Counted from the first letter of the stretch, positions 10,185 to 22,899 are shown. The stretch: 64,000 bases of DNA from Fagopyrum homotropicum (GCA_033239125.1 BSWB01000008.1:5362001-5426000); one strand, 5' to 3'. Numbers and translations: made by a program. Notes: generated by a model from the letters alone, not told the origin.

Positions 10185-11861
10185 CTAAATATGTTGGAGG
10201 TTATCCTCACCCCATACTTCACCTTCATCGTGGGATGAAATGAAGAAGTCTATGAAGTGTTCCAGCAAATGTAATTGCTCATCGGGGAATGAATCGTCTA
10301 TGGGTAGATCATCGTTCTCGCGCGAAGAGGGAGGTAGCCGACTGAGGTGGTCCGCAACAGAATTTTCAGATCCCTTCTTATCGCGGATCTCTAGGTCAAA
10401 CTCTTGAAGCAAGAGAATCCATCGAATAAGATGCGGTTTTGCGTCCTTCTTGGCAAGCAAGTAGCGGATAGCTGCATGGTCTGTATAAACAATAGCTTTT
10501 GCTCCCACTAAGTAAGAGCGAAACTTCTCGAAAGCATATACAACAACCAATAGCTCCTTTTCGGTGGTGGCGTAGTTAAGCTGGGCTTCGTCTAGCGTCT
10601 TGCTAGCATAGCAAATGGCGTTAGTCCGGCCATCCTTCTTCTGTCCAAGCACCGCTCCTACCACCATGTCACTCGCATCACATATGATCTCAAAGGGCAA
10701 GGTCCAATCCGAAGGTTGAATAATGGGAGCGGAGATCAATGCTTCCTTAATCCTGTAAAAAGCATCAAGACGCTCCTGCGAAAACTCAAAAACAACATCT
10801 TTATTCAAGAGTTTAGTTAGCGGTTTAGAAATTTTCGAGAAATCCTTGATGAACCTCCTATAGAAACCTGCATGCCTGAGAAAACTCTGCACACCCTTAA
10901 CAGAACAAGGGGGAGGAAGCTTCTCAATAGTCTCGATCTTAGCTCGATCGACCTCAATACCTCGGTTGGAAACGAGGTGTCCTAGCACAATGCCTTCATT
11001 AACCATAAAATGACATTTTTCCCAATTCAAAATGAGATTAGTGTCTTTACATCTTTGTAGAACTAGAGAAAGGTTAGATAGGCAATCATCAAAAGAGGAA
11101 CCATATACTGAAAAGTCATCCATAAATACCTCCATGATCTCCTCTATATATTCGGAAAAGATAGCCATCATGCATCGGTGGAAGGTAGCGGGTGCATTAC
11201 ATAATCCAAATGGCATCCTCCTATAAGAGAATGTCCCCCATGGCCAAGTAAAAGTGGTCTTCTCTTCATCATCCGGATGGATAGGAACCTGAAAGAAGCC
11301 ACTATAACCATCTAAATAGCAAAAATGTGAATGTTGGGCAAACCGTTCGAGCATTTGATCGATAAAGGGAAGCGGAAAATGGTCCTTCCGAGTGACCACG
11401 TTCAGCTTCCTATAGTCGATGCACACCCTCCAGCCCGTAACGGTCCTTGTTGGAATCAACTCGTTGTTCTTATTCGTCACAACGGTCATCCCTCCTTTCT
11501 TCGGAACTACATGCACTGGGCTCACCCACTTGCTATCCGAGATAGGAAATATGATATCTGCATCCAACAACTTAAGATTTTCTTTCTTCACAACCTCTTT
11601 CATGATCGGATTTAACCGTCTTTGAGGTTCCCGTGAAGTCTTATGATCGTCCTCCATTAGAATTCTATGCATGCAGAAAGAAGGCTTAATACCGATAAGA
11701 TCATCAATAGTATAACCTAAAGCCTTTTTATGCTTTCTCAGGACATGCATTAGTTTAGACAATTCAGTTTCGGAAAGGGAGGTGCTTACGATAATGGGAT
11801 ATGTAGAATCCGGTCCAAGGAAAACATACCTCAAGTGACTTGGAAGCGGTTTAAGCTCCAC
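10185..11861 (-). CDS. Reverse transcriptase-RNase H of element C (Athila type)
   Basis: An uninterrupted 558-codon frame. From the N-terminus it has the Athila-type linker ([15 protein letters not shown]), RT fingers with [13 protein letters not shown] and [10 protein letters not shown], the palm motif [12 protein letters not shown], the catalytic FMDD in [11 protein letters not shown], and the thumb block [15 protein letters not shown]. RNase H follows with [26 protein letters not shown] and [10 protein letters not shown], ending near HLSRLPPSS. The C-terminal 55 residues match no integrase. It would copy retroelement RNA into DNA. It is out of frame with the protease ORF upstream by one base near 11890, so it is not expressed as part of a polyprotein now. 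Confidence 0.85.
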   Translation of the reverse strand: MELKPLPSHLRYVFLGPDSTYPIIVSTSLSETELSKLMHVLRKHKKALGYTIDDLIGIKPSFCMHRILMEDDHKTSREPQRRLNPIMKEVVKKENLKLLDADIIFPISDSKWVSPVHVVPKKGGMTVVTNKNNELIPTRTVTGWRVCIDYRKLNVVTRKDHFPLPFIDQMLERFAQHSHFCYLDGYSGFFQVPIHPDDEEKTTFTWPWGTFSYRRMPFGLCNAPATFHRCMMAIFSEYIEEIMEVFMDDFSVYGSSFDDCLSNLSLVLQRCKDTNLILNWEKCHFMVNEGIVLGHLVSNRGIEVDRAKIETIEKLPPPCSVKGVQSFLRHAGFYRRFIKDFSKISKPLTKLLNKDVVFEFSQERLDAFYRIKEALISAPIIQPSDWTLPFEIICDASDMVVGAVLGQKKDGRTNAICYASKTLDEAQLNYATTEKELLVVVYAFEKFRSYLVGAKAIVYTDHAAIRYLLAKKDAKPHLIRWILLLQEFDLEIRDKKGSENSVADHLSRLPPSSRENDDLPIDDSFPDEQLHLLEHFIDFFISSHDEGEVWGEDNLQHI

Positions 11862-12655
11862 AACTGGGGTGCTTTCTGAGGGGGATCCTTGCTTCCTCCT
11901 TCTAGTTGAATAGACTTAGATCGAAGAACTGGACTTTCAGAAGTCTCAGTTGACATCATCTTTCTTTCGACCTCGGTCGAGGTCCGGAGTGGGTGACCGA
12001 GATGTTCTTCAACTAAGAACACCTCGCTTGGTCCAGAAGATGCCTCGGTCAAGGTACTGCAACTGGGACCGAAACTAGAGATCTTCTTCTCCTGGATTAG
12101 TCTTTCAAATTTAGCTCTTGGATCTTCTTCCAGTGTTTTTAGGCTCCGTATATCTGCATCAGAAGAAGCATCTATACCTTCCTCTATTAAGCTAAAGCTA
12201 ATAACTTTTTCAAGAGGGTCATTAATAAGGATAGAGCTCACCAATTCTCTTGATTCCTTTTCATCGTAGATGTTGAAGATATCATTCTCCAGCGGCTCTC
12301 CTTTCATTGCAGCAAGCAATGCAAACTCCACTTGATCTCCGCCAATGTTGAATTTCAACTTGGCGTTTTTACAATCCAGATTGCAACCCGAAGTTGCTAG
12401 AAATGGTCTCCCGAGAATGATCGGAACGGGATAATCTCCGGGAATATCAAGCTCTACAAAGTCTATAGGTAAGTAAAAGTTACCTAACTTAACCAGAACA
12501 TCTTCCAAAATACCCACGGGATGGGTAATGAAGCGGTCCGCCATGTATAACCTTATCTTGACCGGCTTGGGCTCTCCAAGTCCGATCTTCACACATAGCT
12601 CCAGCGGAATGATGCTCACGCTGGATCCTAGATCACACAAGGCTTCACAAGTCAC
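11831..12655 (-). CDS. Aspartic protease and linker region of element C
   Basis: An open frame with the retropepsin motif [11 protein letters not shown] (DLG in place of the common DTG, usual for Athila/Tat), then [14 protein letters not shown], the second conserved protease block. The remainder is a low-conservation linker that includes a segment encoded by the CCTCGGTCGAGG palindrome (STEVE at about 11975). Frameshifts separate it from gag upstream (a one-base deletion near 12672, where the gag frame turns into AYPFKLGM and stops) and from RT downstream (near 11890). Confidence 0.75.
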   Translation of the reverse strand: MTCEALCDLGSSVSIIPLELCVKIGLGEPKPVKIRLYMADRFITHPVGILEDVLVKLGNFYLPIDFVELDIPGDYPVPIILGRPFLATSGCNLDCKNAKLKFNIGGDQVEFALLAAMKGEPLENDIFNIYDEKESRELVSSILINDPLEKVISFSLIEEGIDASSDADIRSLKTLEEDPRAKFERLIQEKKISSFGPSCSTLTEASSGPSEVFLVEEHLGHPLRTSTEVERKMMSTETSESPVLRSKSIQLEGGSKDPPQKAPQLWSLNRFQVT

Positions 12656-13255
12656 ATCCCCAACTTGAATGGGTATGCAAATGAGCCGGGATCTCTCAAT
12701 TTGGGTGGAATCTTTTCCTTCATGATTTGAATAAGCTCCGAGGACTTAGATGTCATCCTTACTTCACCAAAGTCTTCCATCTTCCTCTTCCTTGATAGAA
12801 TCTCCTTTAAGAACTTCTCATATGCGGGCATCCCTAAAATAGCATCAAGGAAGGGTATGTTAATATGTAGTTTATTCATCAAGTCAAGGAACTTACCGAA
12901 GTGTTTGTCTAGATGTGCTCTGGCCCTTGACTGGGGAAATGGAAGTGGTGGTTTATAAGCAGGAGGTAGAACATAAACTTTAGATTTCTCCTCCGCTTTT
13001 TGAGGCTCCACCTCGGTTGGTACCTCGGTCAAAGTGTTCTTCGTCTGTACTTGGACCGAGGTGTTCTTCGTCTGTACTGGCATCGACCGAGGCACTGGAT
13101 CTGCAGTTTTTAATCCACTTCTCGTCGTTAATGCCATGATCTGACCTTTGGGGTTTCTCTCTATCTTTGCTGGGAGCTTCCCTGGATCTCTTGGTGCTTC
13201 GTTCGCCTTCCTAAAGAGTTGTTGTTGGGAGCTTCCCTGGATCTCTTGGCGCTTC
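12652..13255 (-). pseudogene. C-terminal gag of element C
   Basis: The frame is open from the junction with element D at 13255 through RNPKGQIMALTTRSG, which resembles the conserved NPKxQxxAxTLRSG block of Athila/Tat gag. It continues into the pre-protease region (PPLPFPQSR, HINIPFLDAI, MPAYEKFLKEILS). It ends by frameshift just before the protease. The segment 13165-13255 carries a direct duplication of about 30 bases (GGGAGCTTCCCTGGATCTCT). The central gag part, normally upstream of this block, is missing at the D junction. Confidence 0.7.
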
Positions 13256-15358
13256 AGATTTATTATTCCAATTTCGAGAAGTTTGGAGAAGGGGTCTTAA
13301 ACCGCTTTCGAATCGGTGAAAGGATAATTATCGACTCCGCTAAAGGATAATAATCGACTCCGCTAAAGGATAATTATCGTCTTCACCATAAATAGCAGAA
13401 ATAACGTTTATTAATTTATTCCTTTCACGTTTCCTCGTAAAAGCTCTGATTTCTCTCAACCTTCAAACTCCGATCTACTCTCCGTTTCTACTCCAATTTC
13501 AATTCCGTTAGAGTTCTTGGATTCCTCTCTTCATTCTCTTCAATTTGGTACCGAGATTCTACATTTCCGAGCAAGGGAAGACCTGGTCGAGCATATATGA
13601 TACTAGGGAGGTTCCATCGCTCAGATTCCGGTGAATTTGATGGTGTCCTAGCGTATCTTGCGTCGTTGTGATTCCGAATCTTCTTTCAGATCGTCAATCG
13701 GGTTAGTAACGAAAAAGTTATGAATTTATTCGTTTTCCGTATTGCGATTTGGCCTAAATTGACCTTAGGCTTGTCAAAATGGATAATTAGAAATTCCATT
13801 ATGCTCGTTACTTTATTCTGGTGATTATGGGTTGTTTGTTTGATGAGATTTGATGACAGGTGGGTTCAGAAATTGCCTGTGGGCAAAACGTTGTTCTGGC
13901 GAAATTTAATTAATTAATTAAAGGTTAATTAATTAGATTGGAATTCTAGAAAATGCTATAAGCTAATTAAATTCAAAGGAATGAATTTAATTGGTGTTTG
14001 AAGCGAGAAGTTTAAAACGAGGAATATGATATTCTCAACAAGTGTTGTTGAAGGTTTCAGTTTAACTATAGCTTAGTTGCTTTGTGAGTGTATCCAAGCA
14101 CAATAAAGGAGGATAGTCTGAGTGGGAAACGGACTCAATAGTTGGTTTACGAGGTTTTATTGTTCTTACCTACGAGGTAAGTGTATATGAACTACACTTG
14201 CTTAATATATATTATGTATTTATTATGCCATGATTTTATGCATGCTTGAGTGTATATATATCTGTTTGTTATGATTGTATGCATGCTTATATGTATATGA
14301 GTGAGATGATGATGATGATGATGACTTGATATTATTCATGAAAGCATGCATGAGGTACATGAGATGATAACGGAAAGAATATGATGAAAGCATGAAATTG
14401 AGTTATAATATGAAAGTGATAATATAGGATGGTAATTGATTAATTAGCCCAACTGGGTCCCGCACGGGTTTCCGGGGGACGAGGTCGCTACTTGATCTAC
14501 AAGGGGCCTCAGAGGTCGCTACCTGATCTACAGAGGGCCTCACGATAAGAAAAATATTCCAAGATTGCAACCTGATCTACAGGGGTCTTAGGACAAGATG
14601 GCCGAGGTCGCTACCTGATCTACAGGGGGCCTAGGACGCTATCGGGTTGGCCAACCGAAAGAAAAAGAAAGAAAGAAAGAAAGAAAATAAATACAAAAGC
14701 ACATGAGAAAATATATCGTACGATAAGTTGGAGCTAGTTAGTTAATTATCACCTATGCATCGATGCAATCGAGTCTAGCATGTTATATGTTATGTTATGA
14801 TTATTTATATGTGCTGAGATATTTACATGAGATGATATATTTATATGCGACGTGTGATAACATGCTTGAATGTTTGTATGAAGTTTGATATGAATGGTTA
14901 TGGAATTATATGTGAATGTGGATATGTATGCATTGATCGGCTTTGGAATGTGAGAAAGGGTAAAGTGTGTCCTTTGGGAACGGGATATTAGATACTTATA
15001 TATATTGGGAGAGTGCGATTTGTATACCCTTACTAAGCATGTGGCTCATTGTTGTTATATCCATATTTTTCAGCTGCTCAGACTAAGTATGGTCAAGGCA
15101 AGGACATTGGACCTAACACGTGGATTTGAGATCATATCAGGTGGGCTGTTATGGGATGCTACCACCTAGGATGTTTTGTGTGGTTTTAAACAGTTGTGTT
15201 TTGTTAAACAGGGTTTTATGACGTATGTTAGTATGTATATATGTTGTGAAGATGGTTGTAAGATAAAGTTTTAAAATTTACGTTTTCCGCTTTTCCGCTT
15301 ATTGCTTTAAGCAGGGTTAATTAATTGGTAATCAACTAGAAATGAAATAGGTGTCACA
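13256..15358 (+). repeat. 5' LTR of element D, 5'-truncated
   Basis: It is homologous to 19377-21542 from AGATTTATTATTCC to GGTGTCACA. It lacks the part corresponding to 19057-19376. It contains three copies of a 23-bp unit AAAGGATAATTATCGACTCC near 13316-13380 and about four copies of a GAGGTCGCTACCTGATCTAC unit near 14480-14640. Confidence 0.8.
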
Positions 15359-15366
15359 TTTTTTGT

Positions 15367-15378
15367 TGGTATCAGAGC
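15367..15378 (+). other. tRNA-iMet primer binding site of element D
   Basis: TGGTATCAGAGC lies eight bases after the LTR end at 15358. Confidence 0.85.
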
Positions 15379-15449
15379 AGGGATATGATTCCTTGGCTTG
15401 GGGTTGTGAGAAGTTTTCTGAAAAGCTTTTAAAATTTTCTTTTTCTTTT

Positions 15450-15960
15450 AGATGGCGGAGCACAGCCAAAGGGTCGACTGAGTTTGTACATGCTTATGGT
15501 AGAAATGATCAAGAGTACCCTAAGGTGCCAATTTAGCCCGTATCACTACCACCATCGGATATGGCTGGTGTACCTAATTTAGTGAAATAATTGAGAGAAG
15601 TTATACCACCACAGACACAACAATGTCTCAGGCGGGTATTATTCTAGTAAAGATGGACAAGAATTTCGAGAAGATTCTCCGCCAAGGTGAAAACTCGTTT
15701 GAGGGGACTATTGATCCATTAGTAATGGATGAGTGATTAAGGAACACTGAAGCCATTCTAGATAGAGTTATTTGCCCTATTGAGAGACGGGTACAATATG
15801 ATATATCATTGCTTGAAGAAGCATCTAGAGATTGGTGGGACACGGTCCCCAATGGCCGTAGTATACCACCAATGCTGACATGGGATGATTTTTTTGAGAG
15901 AGTTTGATGTGATGTTAGTAATGGATTGGTCATCCACTCATATAACTTTCATTGATTGTT
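15450..15960 (+). pseudogene. Degenerate gag of element D
   Basis: Reading through stops, the plus strand shows capsid-type blocks such as ILDRVICPIERRVQYDISLL, DWWDTVPN and MLTWDDFFE, the pattern of chromovirus gag. Several stop codons break it. A nucleocapsid zinc knuckle and a protease motif are not seen before RT starts, so an internal deletion near 15960-16145 is likely. Confidence 0.55.
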
Positions 15961-16144
15961 ATACAAAGTAAGTCACCATGGAGGTAGATGGGGTGAGAGA
16001 GGTGATTTTGATATGTGAGAGGAATATGATTCCTGCTTGCCTCATATCTATAGTGAAAACTTTTAGATTACTTCGAGAAGGGTGTCAAGCTTATCTGACT
16101 AGTGTGTCAGATTCTACGATTGTTAGTCCCGGAGTATCTAAGGT

Positions 16145-18946
16145 GGATGTTGTCAGACGTTTTCCTTGATGATTTACCTGGTTTACCTCTGAGTAGAGAG
16201 GTAGATTTCGAGATTAAGGCATTACCAAGTACAACACCTATATCAATTGCTCCTTACTGAATGGCTCCATTAGAGCTGAAAGAGTTAAAGAAACAACTAG
16301 AGGAGTTACTCGAGAAATGTTTTATACGCCCGAGTATTTCTCCTTGGGGTGCACCACTGCTTTTTGTGAAGAAGAAGGACGGTAGTTTACGATTGTGCAT
16401 AGACTACCGTCAGCTGAACAAAATCACAATCAAGAACAAGTATCCCTTACCAAGGATAGAGGACTTGCTTGATTAGTTAAGGGGTGCTACAGTGTTTTTA
16501 AAGATTGACCTTCGATCGGGATACTGGAAATTGAGGATAGTAGAGAATTCGATACCGAAGACAGCTTTTCGTACTCGGTATGGACACTATGAGTTTACAA
16601 TTATGCCTTTTGGGTTGACGAATGCACGTGCAGCATTTATGGCGCTGATGAACTTGATCTTCTAACCTTATCTAGATCAGTTCGTCGTGGTCTTCATTGA
16701 TGATATCTTGATATATTCCCGAGACGCGGATGCTCATAGAGAGCATTTGAGACGTATCTTGGGGATTCTGAGGGAGAGACAGTTGTACGCAAAGTTTAGC
16801 AAGTGTGAGTTTTAGACATATCATATTGTCTTTCTAGGGCATGTGATTTCACGAGAAGGTATAAAGCATGATCAATTCAAGATCAAGGCTATTACAGAAT
16901 GGGAAATTCCGAAGAGCATTACGGAGATCTGTAGTTTATTAGGACTTGCGGCTTATTGCAGGGGGTTTGTAAAGAACTTCTCGATTATCGCGCGCCCATT
17001 GTATAACTTGCTAAAGAAGAATCAGCAGTTTGTATGGGACAATAGCTGTCAAGAGAGCTTTGAAGAACTTAAGAAAAGATTGACTACGTTCCCTATTGTG
17101 GTTGTACCCTCAGATAAGGGTAACTTTGTGGTTTAGGAGGAGTTTTAATGCCGGAAGGGAAGGTAATAGCATATACATCTAGACAATTGAGGCCTCATGA
17201 GCAGAACTACCCTACACATGACCTAGAGCTTGCTGCAATAGTTCATGCTCTTAAGACTTGGAGGCACTATCTTTGTGGTGAAACATTTCCAATGTTTACC
17301 GACCATAAAAGCCTGAAGTATATTCCCACTCAGAGGGATCTGAATCTTAGACAGAGGAGATGGATGAAGTTAATTAAGGATTATGATTGCACTATAGAGT
17401 ACCATCCAGGAAAGGCGAATGCGGTAGTTGACGCTCTTAGCAGAAAGAGCAGTGACCAAGGCGGTAAGGTCAACTACAAACTTGAGCATCTATTAGCTCT
17501 CAGAGTTATGAGAGTAGAGATGGATGTAAGAGGATCTGAGTTGATAGCGAACATTCAGGTAAGACCGTTGATTCTTGGTGAGATTTCAACTAGACAAGAT
17601 GATGATGCTACACTGAATAAGTTGAAAGCTAAAGTGGGAGATGTTACCACTAGACACTTCTAGTTGTCTGATCAAGGAGTGTTACGCAGAGGTGCACGGA
17701 TATGCGTGCCAAACATTGAGGAGTTAAAGAAGAAGCTACTTGAAGAGGCACATTCCTTGAGGTATTCCATGCATCCGGGAGTACAAAGATGTTTAATGAC
17801 CTGAGGAAGATCTATTGGTGACCCAAGATGAGACGAGAGGTAGCTGATTTTGTAGCTCGGTGTCTAGTGTGTCAGCAAGTGAAGGCTGAACACCAAGCAC
17901 CAGCAGGAAGTTACAATCTTTATATGTTCCTGAGTGGAAGTGAGAGCGGATTACAATGAATTTTGTTGTTGGACTTCATAGGACTTTCAGAAATAATGAC
18001 ACGGTATGGGTGATTGTAGACAGATTGACAAAATCTGCTCACTTCCTACCAATGAGACAAGATAACTCCTTGGATGAGCTGAGAGAGTTGTATGTGAGAG
18101 AGATTGTTCGACTGGACGGAGTCCTTGTATCGATTACATAGTTTGTAAAATGCCTTAGGTACAAGATTGCATTTCGGTACGACATTTCATCCTCGGACAG
18201 TCAGAGAGGACGATTCAAACCTTGGAGGAGATATTGAGATCTTGTGTTTTGGAGCTTCAAGGTAACTGGGATTCTAACCTGTCATTGCTCAAATTCGCGT
18301 ATAATAACAGCTTCCATTCCAGCATGGGTATGGCTCCTTACGAGGCCTTGTATGGAACTGTCGCACACCTGTATGTTGGGATTTTGAGGGCATGCGACAA
18401 ATAGAGGGTCCAAAACTTGTACATCAAAAAAATAGAGAAAGTACAAGTAGTAATTAGTGCTTGAAGACAGCACAAGATTGTCAGAAGAGCTACTTTGATT
18501 GCCATACATGAGAGATGACATATGAGATAGGCGATAAACTGTTTTTGAAGGTATGTCCTTGGAGGTGAGTTATGAGATTTGGCAGGTATGGGAAGTTAGC
18601 ACCGAGATACATTGGTCGATATGAGATCTTAGAGAAGATCGAACCACTTGCGTATAGATTGGCGTTACCACCTGAGTTATCAAGATTGCATGACGTCTTC
18701 GACGTATCGGTGCTACGGAGGTATAGGTCAGATCCGAGTCATATCATTCCCGAACCTGAGATAGAAGTATCTAAGAACTTGTCCTACCTAGAAGAACCAG
18801 TTGAGGTTTTAGGCATGCAGGTTCAAAGATTGAAAAACAAGGAGATTCCGATGGTGAAGGTCACATGGGGACATCATTTAGCTCGAGAAGCTACATGGGA
18901 AACCGAGCGAGATATGAGAGCTAGATACCCCTATCTCTTTGAGTAA
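16145..18946 (+). pseudogene. Degenerate pol (RT, RNase H, integrase) of element D
   Basis: The domains are in the usual order in pieces. RT (16145-17130) has [18 protein letters not shown], the palm IMPFGLTNA and catalytic FIDD at 16693-16704. RNase H (17148-17460) has [21 protein letters not shown] and TDHKSLKYI. The integrase core begins at 17956 (MNFVVG, VIVDRLTKSAHF). The integrase C-terminus (18572-18946) has APRYIGRYEILEKI and ATWETERDMR. Stops after IEDLLD, in NLIF*PYLD and in KCEF*TYH, and gaps around 17790-17950 and 18141-18220, make it inactive. Confidence 0.8.
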
Positions 18947-19056
18947 AAACCCCAAAATTTTGTGATCCCGTTGTGCATCCTTTTGATATATCTACGAGTT
19001 TGGTTCTACGTCCTTTCTTAAATTTCGGGACGAAATTTCTTAAAGTGGGAGATATT

Positions 19057-21542
19057 TGTAACAGTCAAAAATCGAAGATGGCCTAATCGGGAATTTTAAG
19101 GAATTAAATCCGTTTTAACACGAGATACCTCTCGAGGTAACCTGCTCCTAGATGATATTACACCCCGGTGTTATTTGGAGCATTTGGGAGCTTAAATTAA
19201 TAAAAATGCAGCTGAGAGAAATGATCAGGACATCGGACATGTCCTAGATATGAAAAAACATGGAAAGGCAAAACAGCCAAAAGAGTCGCTATTTCGTTTC
19301 TTAGCGGCTAAGAAAGACGGCTTAGGAATACGCGTTTTTCGAGACAATTGCGGAATAATTATCCATACAATATTTTAGATTTATTATTCCAATTTCGAGA
19401 AGTTTGGAGAAGGGGTCTTAAACCGCTTTCGGATCGGTGAAAGGATAGTTATCGACTCCGCTAAAGGATAATAATCGACTCCGCTAAAGGATAATAATCG
19501 ACTCCGCTAAAGAATAATTATCGTCTTCACTATAAATAGCAGAAATAACGTTTATTAATTCATTTCCTTTCACGTTTTCTCGTAAAAGCTCTGATTTCTC
19601 TCAACCTTCAAACTCCGATCTACTCTCCGTTTCTAATCCGATTTCAAATCCGTTTGAGTTTTTGGATTCCTCTCTTCATTCTCTTCAATTTGGTACCGAG
19701 ATTCTACATTTCCGAGCAAGGGAAGACCTGGTCGAGCATATATGATACTAGGGAGGTTCCGTCGCTCAGATTCCGGTGAATTTGATGGTGTCCTAGCGTA
19801 TCCTGTGTCGTTGTAATTCCGAATCTTCTTTCGGATCGTCAATCGGGTTAGTAACGAAAAAGTTATGAATTTATTCGTTTTCCGTATTGCGATTTGGCCT
19901 AAATTTACCTTAGGCTTGTCAAAATGGATAATTGGATATTCCATTATGCTCGTTACTTTATTCAGGTGATTATGGGTTGTTTGTTTGATGAGATTTGATG
20001 ACAGGTGGGTTCAGAAATTGCCTGTTGGCAAAACGTTGTTCTAGCGAATTTAATTAATTAATTAAAGGTTAATTAATTAGATTGGGATTCTAGAAAATGC
20101 TATAAGCTAATTAAATTCAAAGGAATGAATTTAACTGGTCTTTGAAGCGAGAAGTTTAATACGAGGAATATGATATTCTCAACAGGTGTTGTTGAAGGTT
20201 TCGGTTTAACTATAGCTTAGTTGCTTTGTGAGCGTATCCAAGCACAATAAAGGAGGATAGTCCGAGTGGGAAACGGACTCAATAGTTGGTTTGCGAGGTT
20301 TTATTTTTCTTACCTGTGAGGTAAGTGTATATGAACTATACTTGCTTAATATATATTATGTATTTATTATGCCATGATTTTATGCATGCTTGAGTGTATA
20401 TATATCTGTTTGTTATGATTGTATGCATGCTTATATGTATATGAGTGAGATGATGATGATGACTTGATATTATTCATGAAAGCATGCATGAGGTACATGA
20501 GATGATAATGGAAAGAATATGATGAAAGCATGAAATTGAGTTATGATATGAAAGTGATAATATAGGATGGTAATTGATTAATTAGCCCAATTGGGTCCCG
20601 CACGAGTTTCCGGGGGACGAGGTCGCTACTTGATCTACAGGGGGCCTCAGAGGTCGCTACCTGATCTACAGGGGGCCTCAAGATAAGAAAAATACTCAGA
20701 GGTCGCTACCTGATCTACAGTGGGCCTCAAGATAAGAAAAATAGTCCAAGATCGCAACCTGATCTACGGGGGGTCTTAAGACAAGATGGCCGAGGTTGCT
20801 ACCTGATCTACAAGGGGCCTAGGACGCTATCGGGTTGGCCAACCGAAAGAGAAAAAAAGAAAGAAAGAAAGAAAAGAAATACAAAAGCACATGAGAAAAT
20901 ATAGCGTACGATCAGTTGGAGCTACTTAATTAATTATCACCTATGCATCGATGCAATCGAGTCTTATATGTTATGTTATGATTATTTATATGTGCTGAGA
21001 TGTTTACATGAGATGATATGTTTATATGTGACGTGTGATAACATGCTTGAATGTTTGTATGAAGTTTGATATGAATGGTTGTGGAATTATATGTGAATGT
21101 GGATATGTATGCATTGATCGGCTTTGGAATGTGAGAACGGGTAAAGTGTGTCCTTTGGGAACGGGATATTAGATACTTATATATATTGGGAGAGTGCGAT
21201 TTGTATACCCTTACTGAGCGTGTGGCTCATTGTTGTTATATCCACATTTTTCAATTGCTCAGACTCGGTCTAGTCAAGGCAAGGACGTTGGACCTAACAC
21301 CTGGATTTGAGATCATATCAGGTGGGCTGTTATGGGATGCTACTGCCTAGGATGTTTTGTGTGGTTTTAAACAGTTGTGTTTTGTTAAACAGGGTTTTAT
21401 GACGTATGTTAGTATGTATATATGTTGTGAAGATGGTTGTAAGATAAAGTTTTAAAATTTACGTTTTCCGCTTTCCCGCTTATTGCTTTAAGCAAGGTTG
21501 CTAATTAATTGGTAATCAATCAGAAATGAAATAGGTGTCACA
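19057..21542 (+). repeat. 3' LTR of element D (full, 2486 bp)
   Basis: It starts TGTAACAGTC after the purine run AAAGTGGGAGATAT and ends GGTGTCACA. It has four copies of the AAAGGATAATAATCGACTCC unit (19439-19530) and five of the GAGGTCGCTACCTGATCTAC unit (about 20619-20822), one more of each than the 5' copy. Both LTRs carry a GAAAGAAAGA run. Confidence 0.85.
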
Positions 21543-22795
21543 AATGGAGTAGAGGAAGAGGAGAGGAAAGGATTAGAGGAATTATTTGAATTAGAATTGG
21601 AGTAAGGTTTACCCGAATTTTGGTTGTTAGGTCTCCAATTGTTGCTGTTGGATCCCCTATTGTTGTTGTAGTTGTTGTTCCGGGAACCTTGATTGTTGTT
21701 CCTTGATCCTTGATATCCTCCTTCTTCTTTTTTAGTGTGAGCAACCAAAAGGTCCTTCAATTGCTTCACATCATTCTTGAGGGAGGTGAGCTGATTATTA
21801 TTTGATGGAGCTTCTTGGAAGTTGACCCTCTTAACTCCACCTTCAGCTCCTTGGTGAGAGTATTTCTCCATGTGCAAAGCTTGTTTCTCAATGAACTCCC
21901 AAGCTTCATCAATCGGCATGTCCATGAACGTGCCGGCGGATAGTAGTTGAAGGTTGAATTGGGTAACTCCATCCAATCCCTTGAAGTATATCTCCAACAA
22001 CTCTATCTTTGGAATCCCATGATGTGGGCAATCCAAAAGAATGTCTTTAAACCTTTTCCATGACTTGGACAAACTTTCCTTGTCCTTCATGATGAAAGCA
22101 TTGATCTTCACTCTCATTTCAGCGGTTTTAGAGGGGGGAAAGAATTTTGTTAAGAACTCCGTTGTCATCTCCTCCCAAGTGTTGATCTTTCCGGGAGGAA
22201 GAGATTGATACCAAGTAAGTGCCCTGTCCTTCAAGGAAAAGTAGAAGGGACTTAGCTTGTAATTATTGTTTTCCAGCCTTGAAGGTCTCAAGGTCTCCAT
22301 CAAGATCTCATAGTTTTGTAGATGCTGGTGCGGAGACTCTCTCTCTAAACCTCCAAACTGGCATTGGCGGATCATGGAAAGAACTTGCGGTCGAAATTCA
22401 TAATCATGCTCCGCTGGATCACCTAGGTTGATTCCTGGACGCGTCACTTGCTGGTTTGGATCCATCCTCTACCCTAGGGTTTGTGGAATACCTGCAGGAA
22501 GAGCACCTCAAACAGGCAACTGAAATGGAAGCACCTCGGCCGGGGCGTTTGGAACTGGATCCTGCCTCGGTCGAGGATCTGGATTCGGTCGAGGTAGATA
22601 CAGTTCTCGTAAGGCTGCCATATCTGCTTCGATCGCCTCCGTCCTTGCACGGGTCTCTTCCTTTTTCTGCCACAATTCTTCTTTACTGAGGCGCAATTGT
22701 TCCAATGCCTTAGCTTCTTTCAAGCGTCTTTTGTATGTCTTTTCTGGTTCGGGATCGTAAGGAACGATTTCCTTCCTAGCACGGGTTCTTCGCAT
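21543..22795 (-). pseudogene. N-terminal gag of element C, with two in-frame stops, cut by element D
   Basis: A single frame runs from the ATG at 22795 (MRRTRARKEIVPYDPE) to the junction with D at 21543. Two stop codons (TGA near 22508, TAG near 22471) separate the charged, coiled-coil-like N-terminus (LKEAKALEQLRLSKEELWQ) from the capsid part that starts MDPNQQVTRPGINLGDP. The capsid shows the retrotransposon gag pattern (FSLKDRALTWYQSLPPG, TEFLTKFFP, KESLSKSWKRFKDIL). An Asn-rich low-complexity tail (NNNYNNNRGSNSNN) precedes the break. Gag would form the particle that packages element RNA. Confidence 0.75.
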
Positions 22796-22899
22796 AAACC
22801 TAAGAGAAAGAACCTGCGAAAGTCACTCAAGTAGAGTGGTTAGTAACAACGGGGAAAATGCCCCAAAAGACAACCGCGACCGGCTCGGTCTAGACCAAG

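Larger units (their letters stand above)
13256..21542 (+). mobile_element. Element D: Tekay/Del-like Ty3/gypsy element inserted in gag of C, 5' LTR truncated
   Basis: A truncated 5' LTR (13256-15358), a tRNA-iMet primer site (15367-15378), degenerate gag and pol, a polypurine tract (about 19040-19056) and a full 3' LTR (19057-21542). The first 320 bases of the 5' LTR, and with them any left target duplication, are missing, so the insertion border cannot be proven there. The C-terminal pol sequence (SLRRY-like LRRYRSDPSHIIPEPE) is typical of chromoviruses of the Tekay/Del type. Confidence 0.8.

Noticed and set aside
21543..21744. Minus frame rich in Lys and Thr within gag of element C
   Set aside because: It is a shadow frame of the Asn-rich gag tail.
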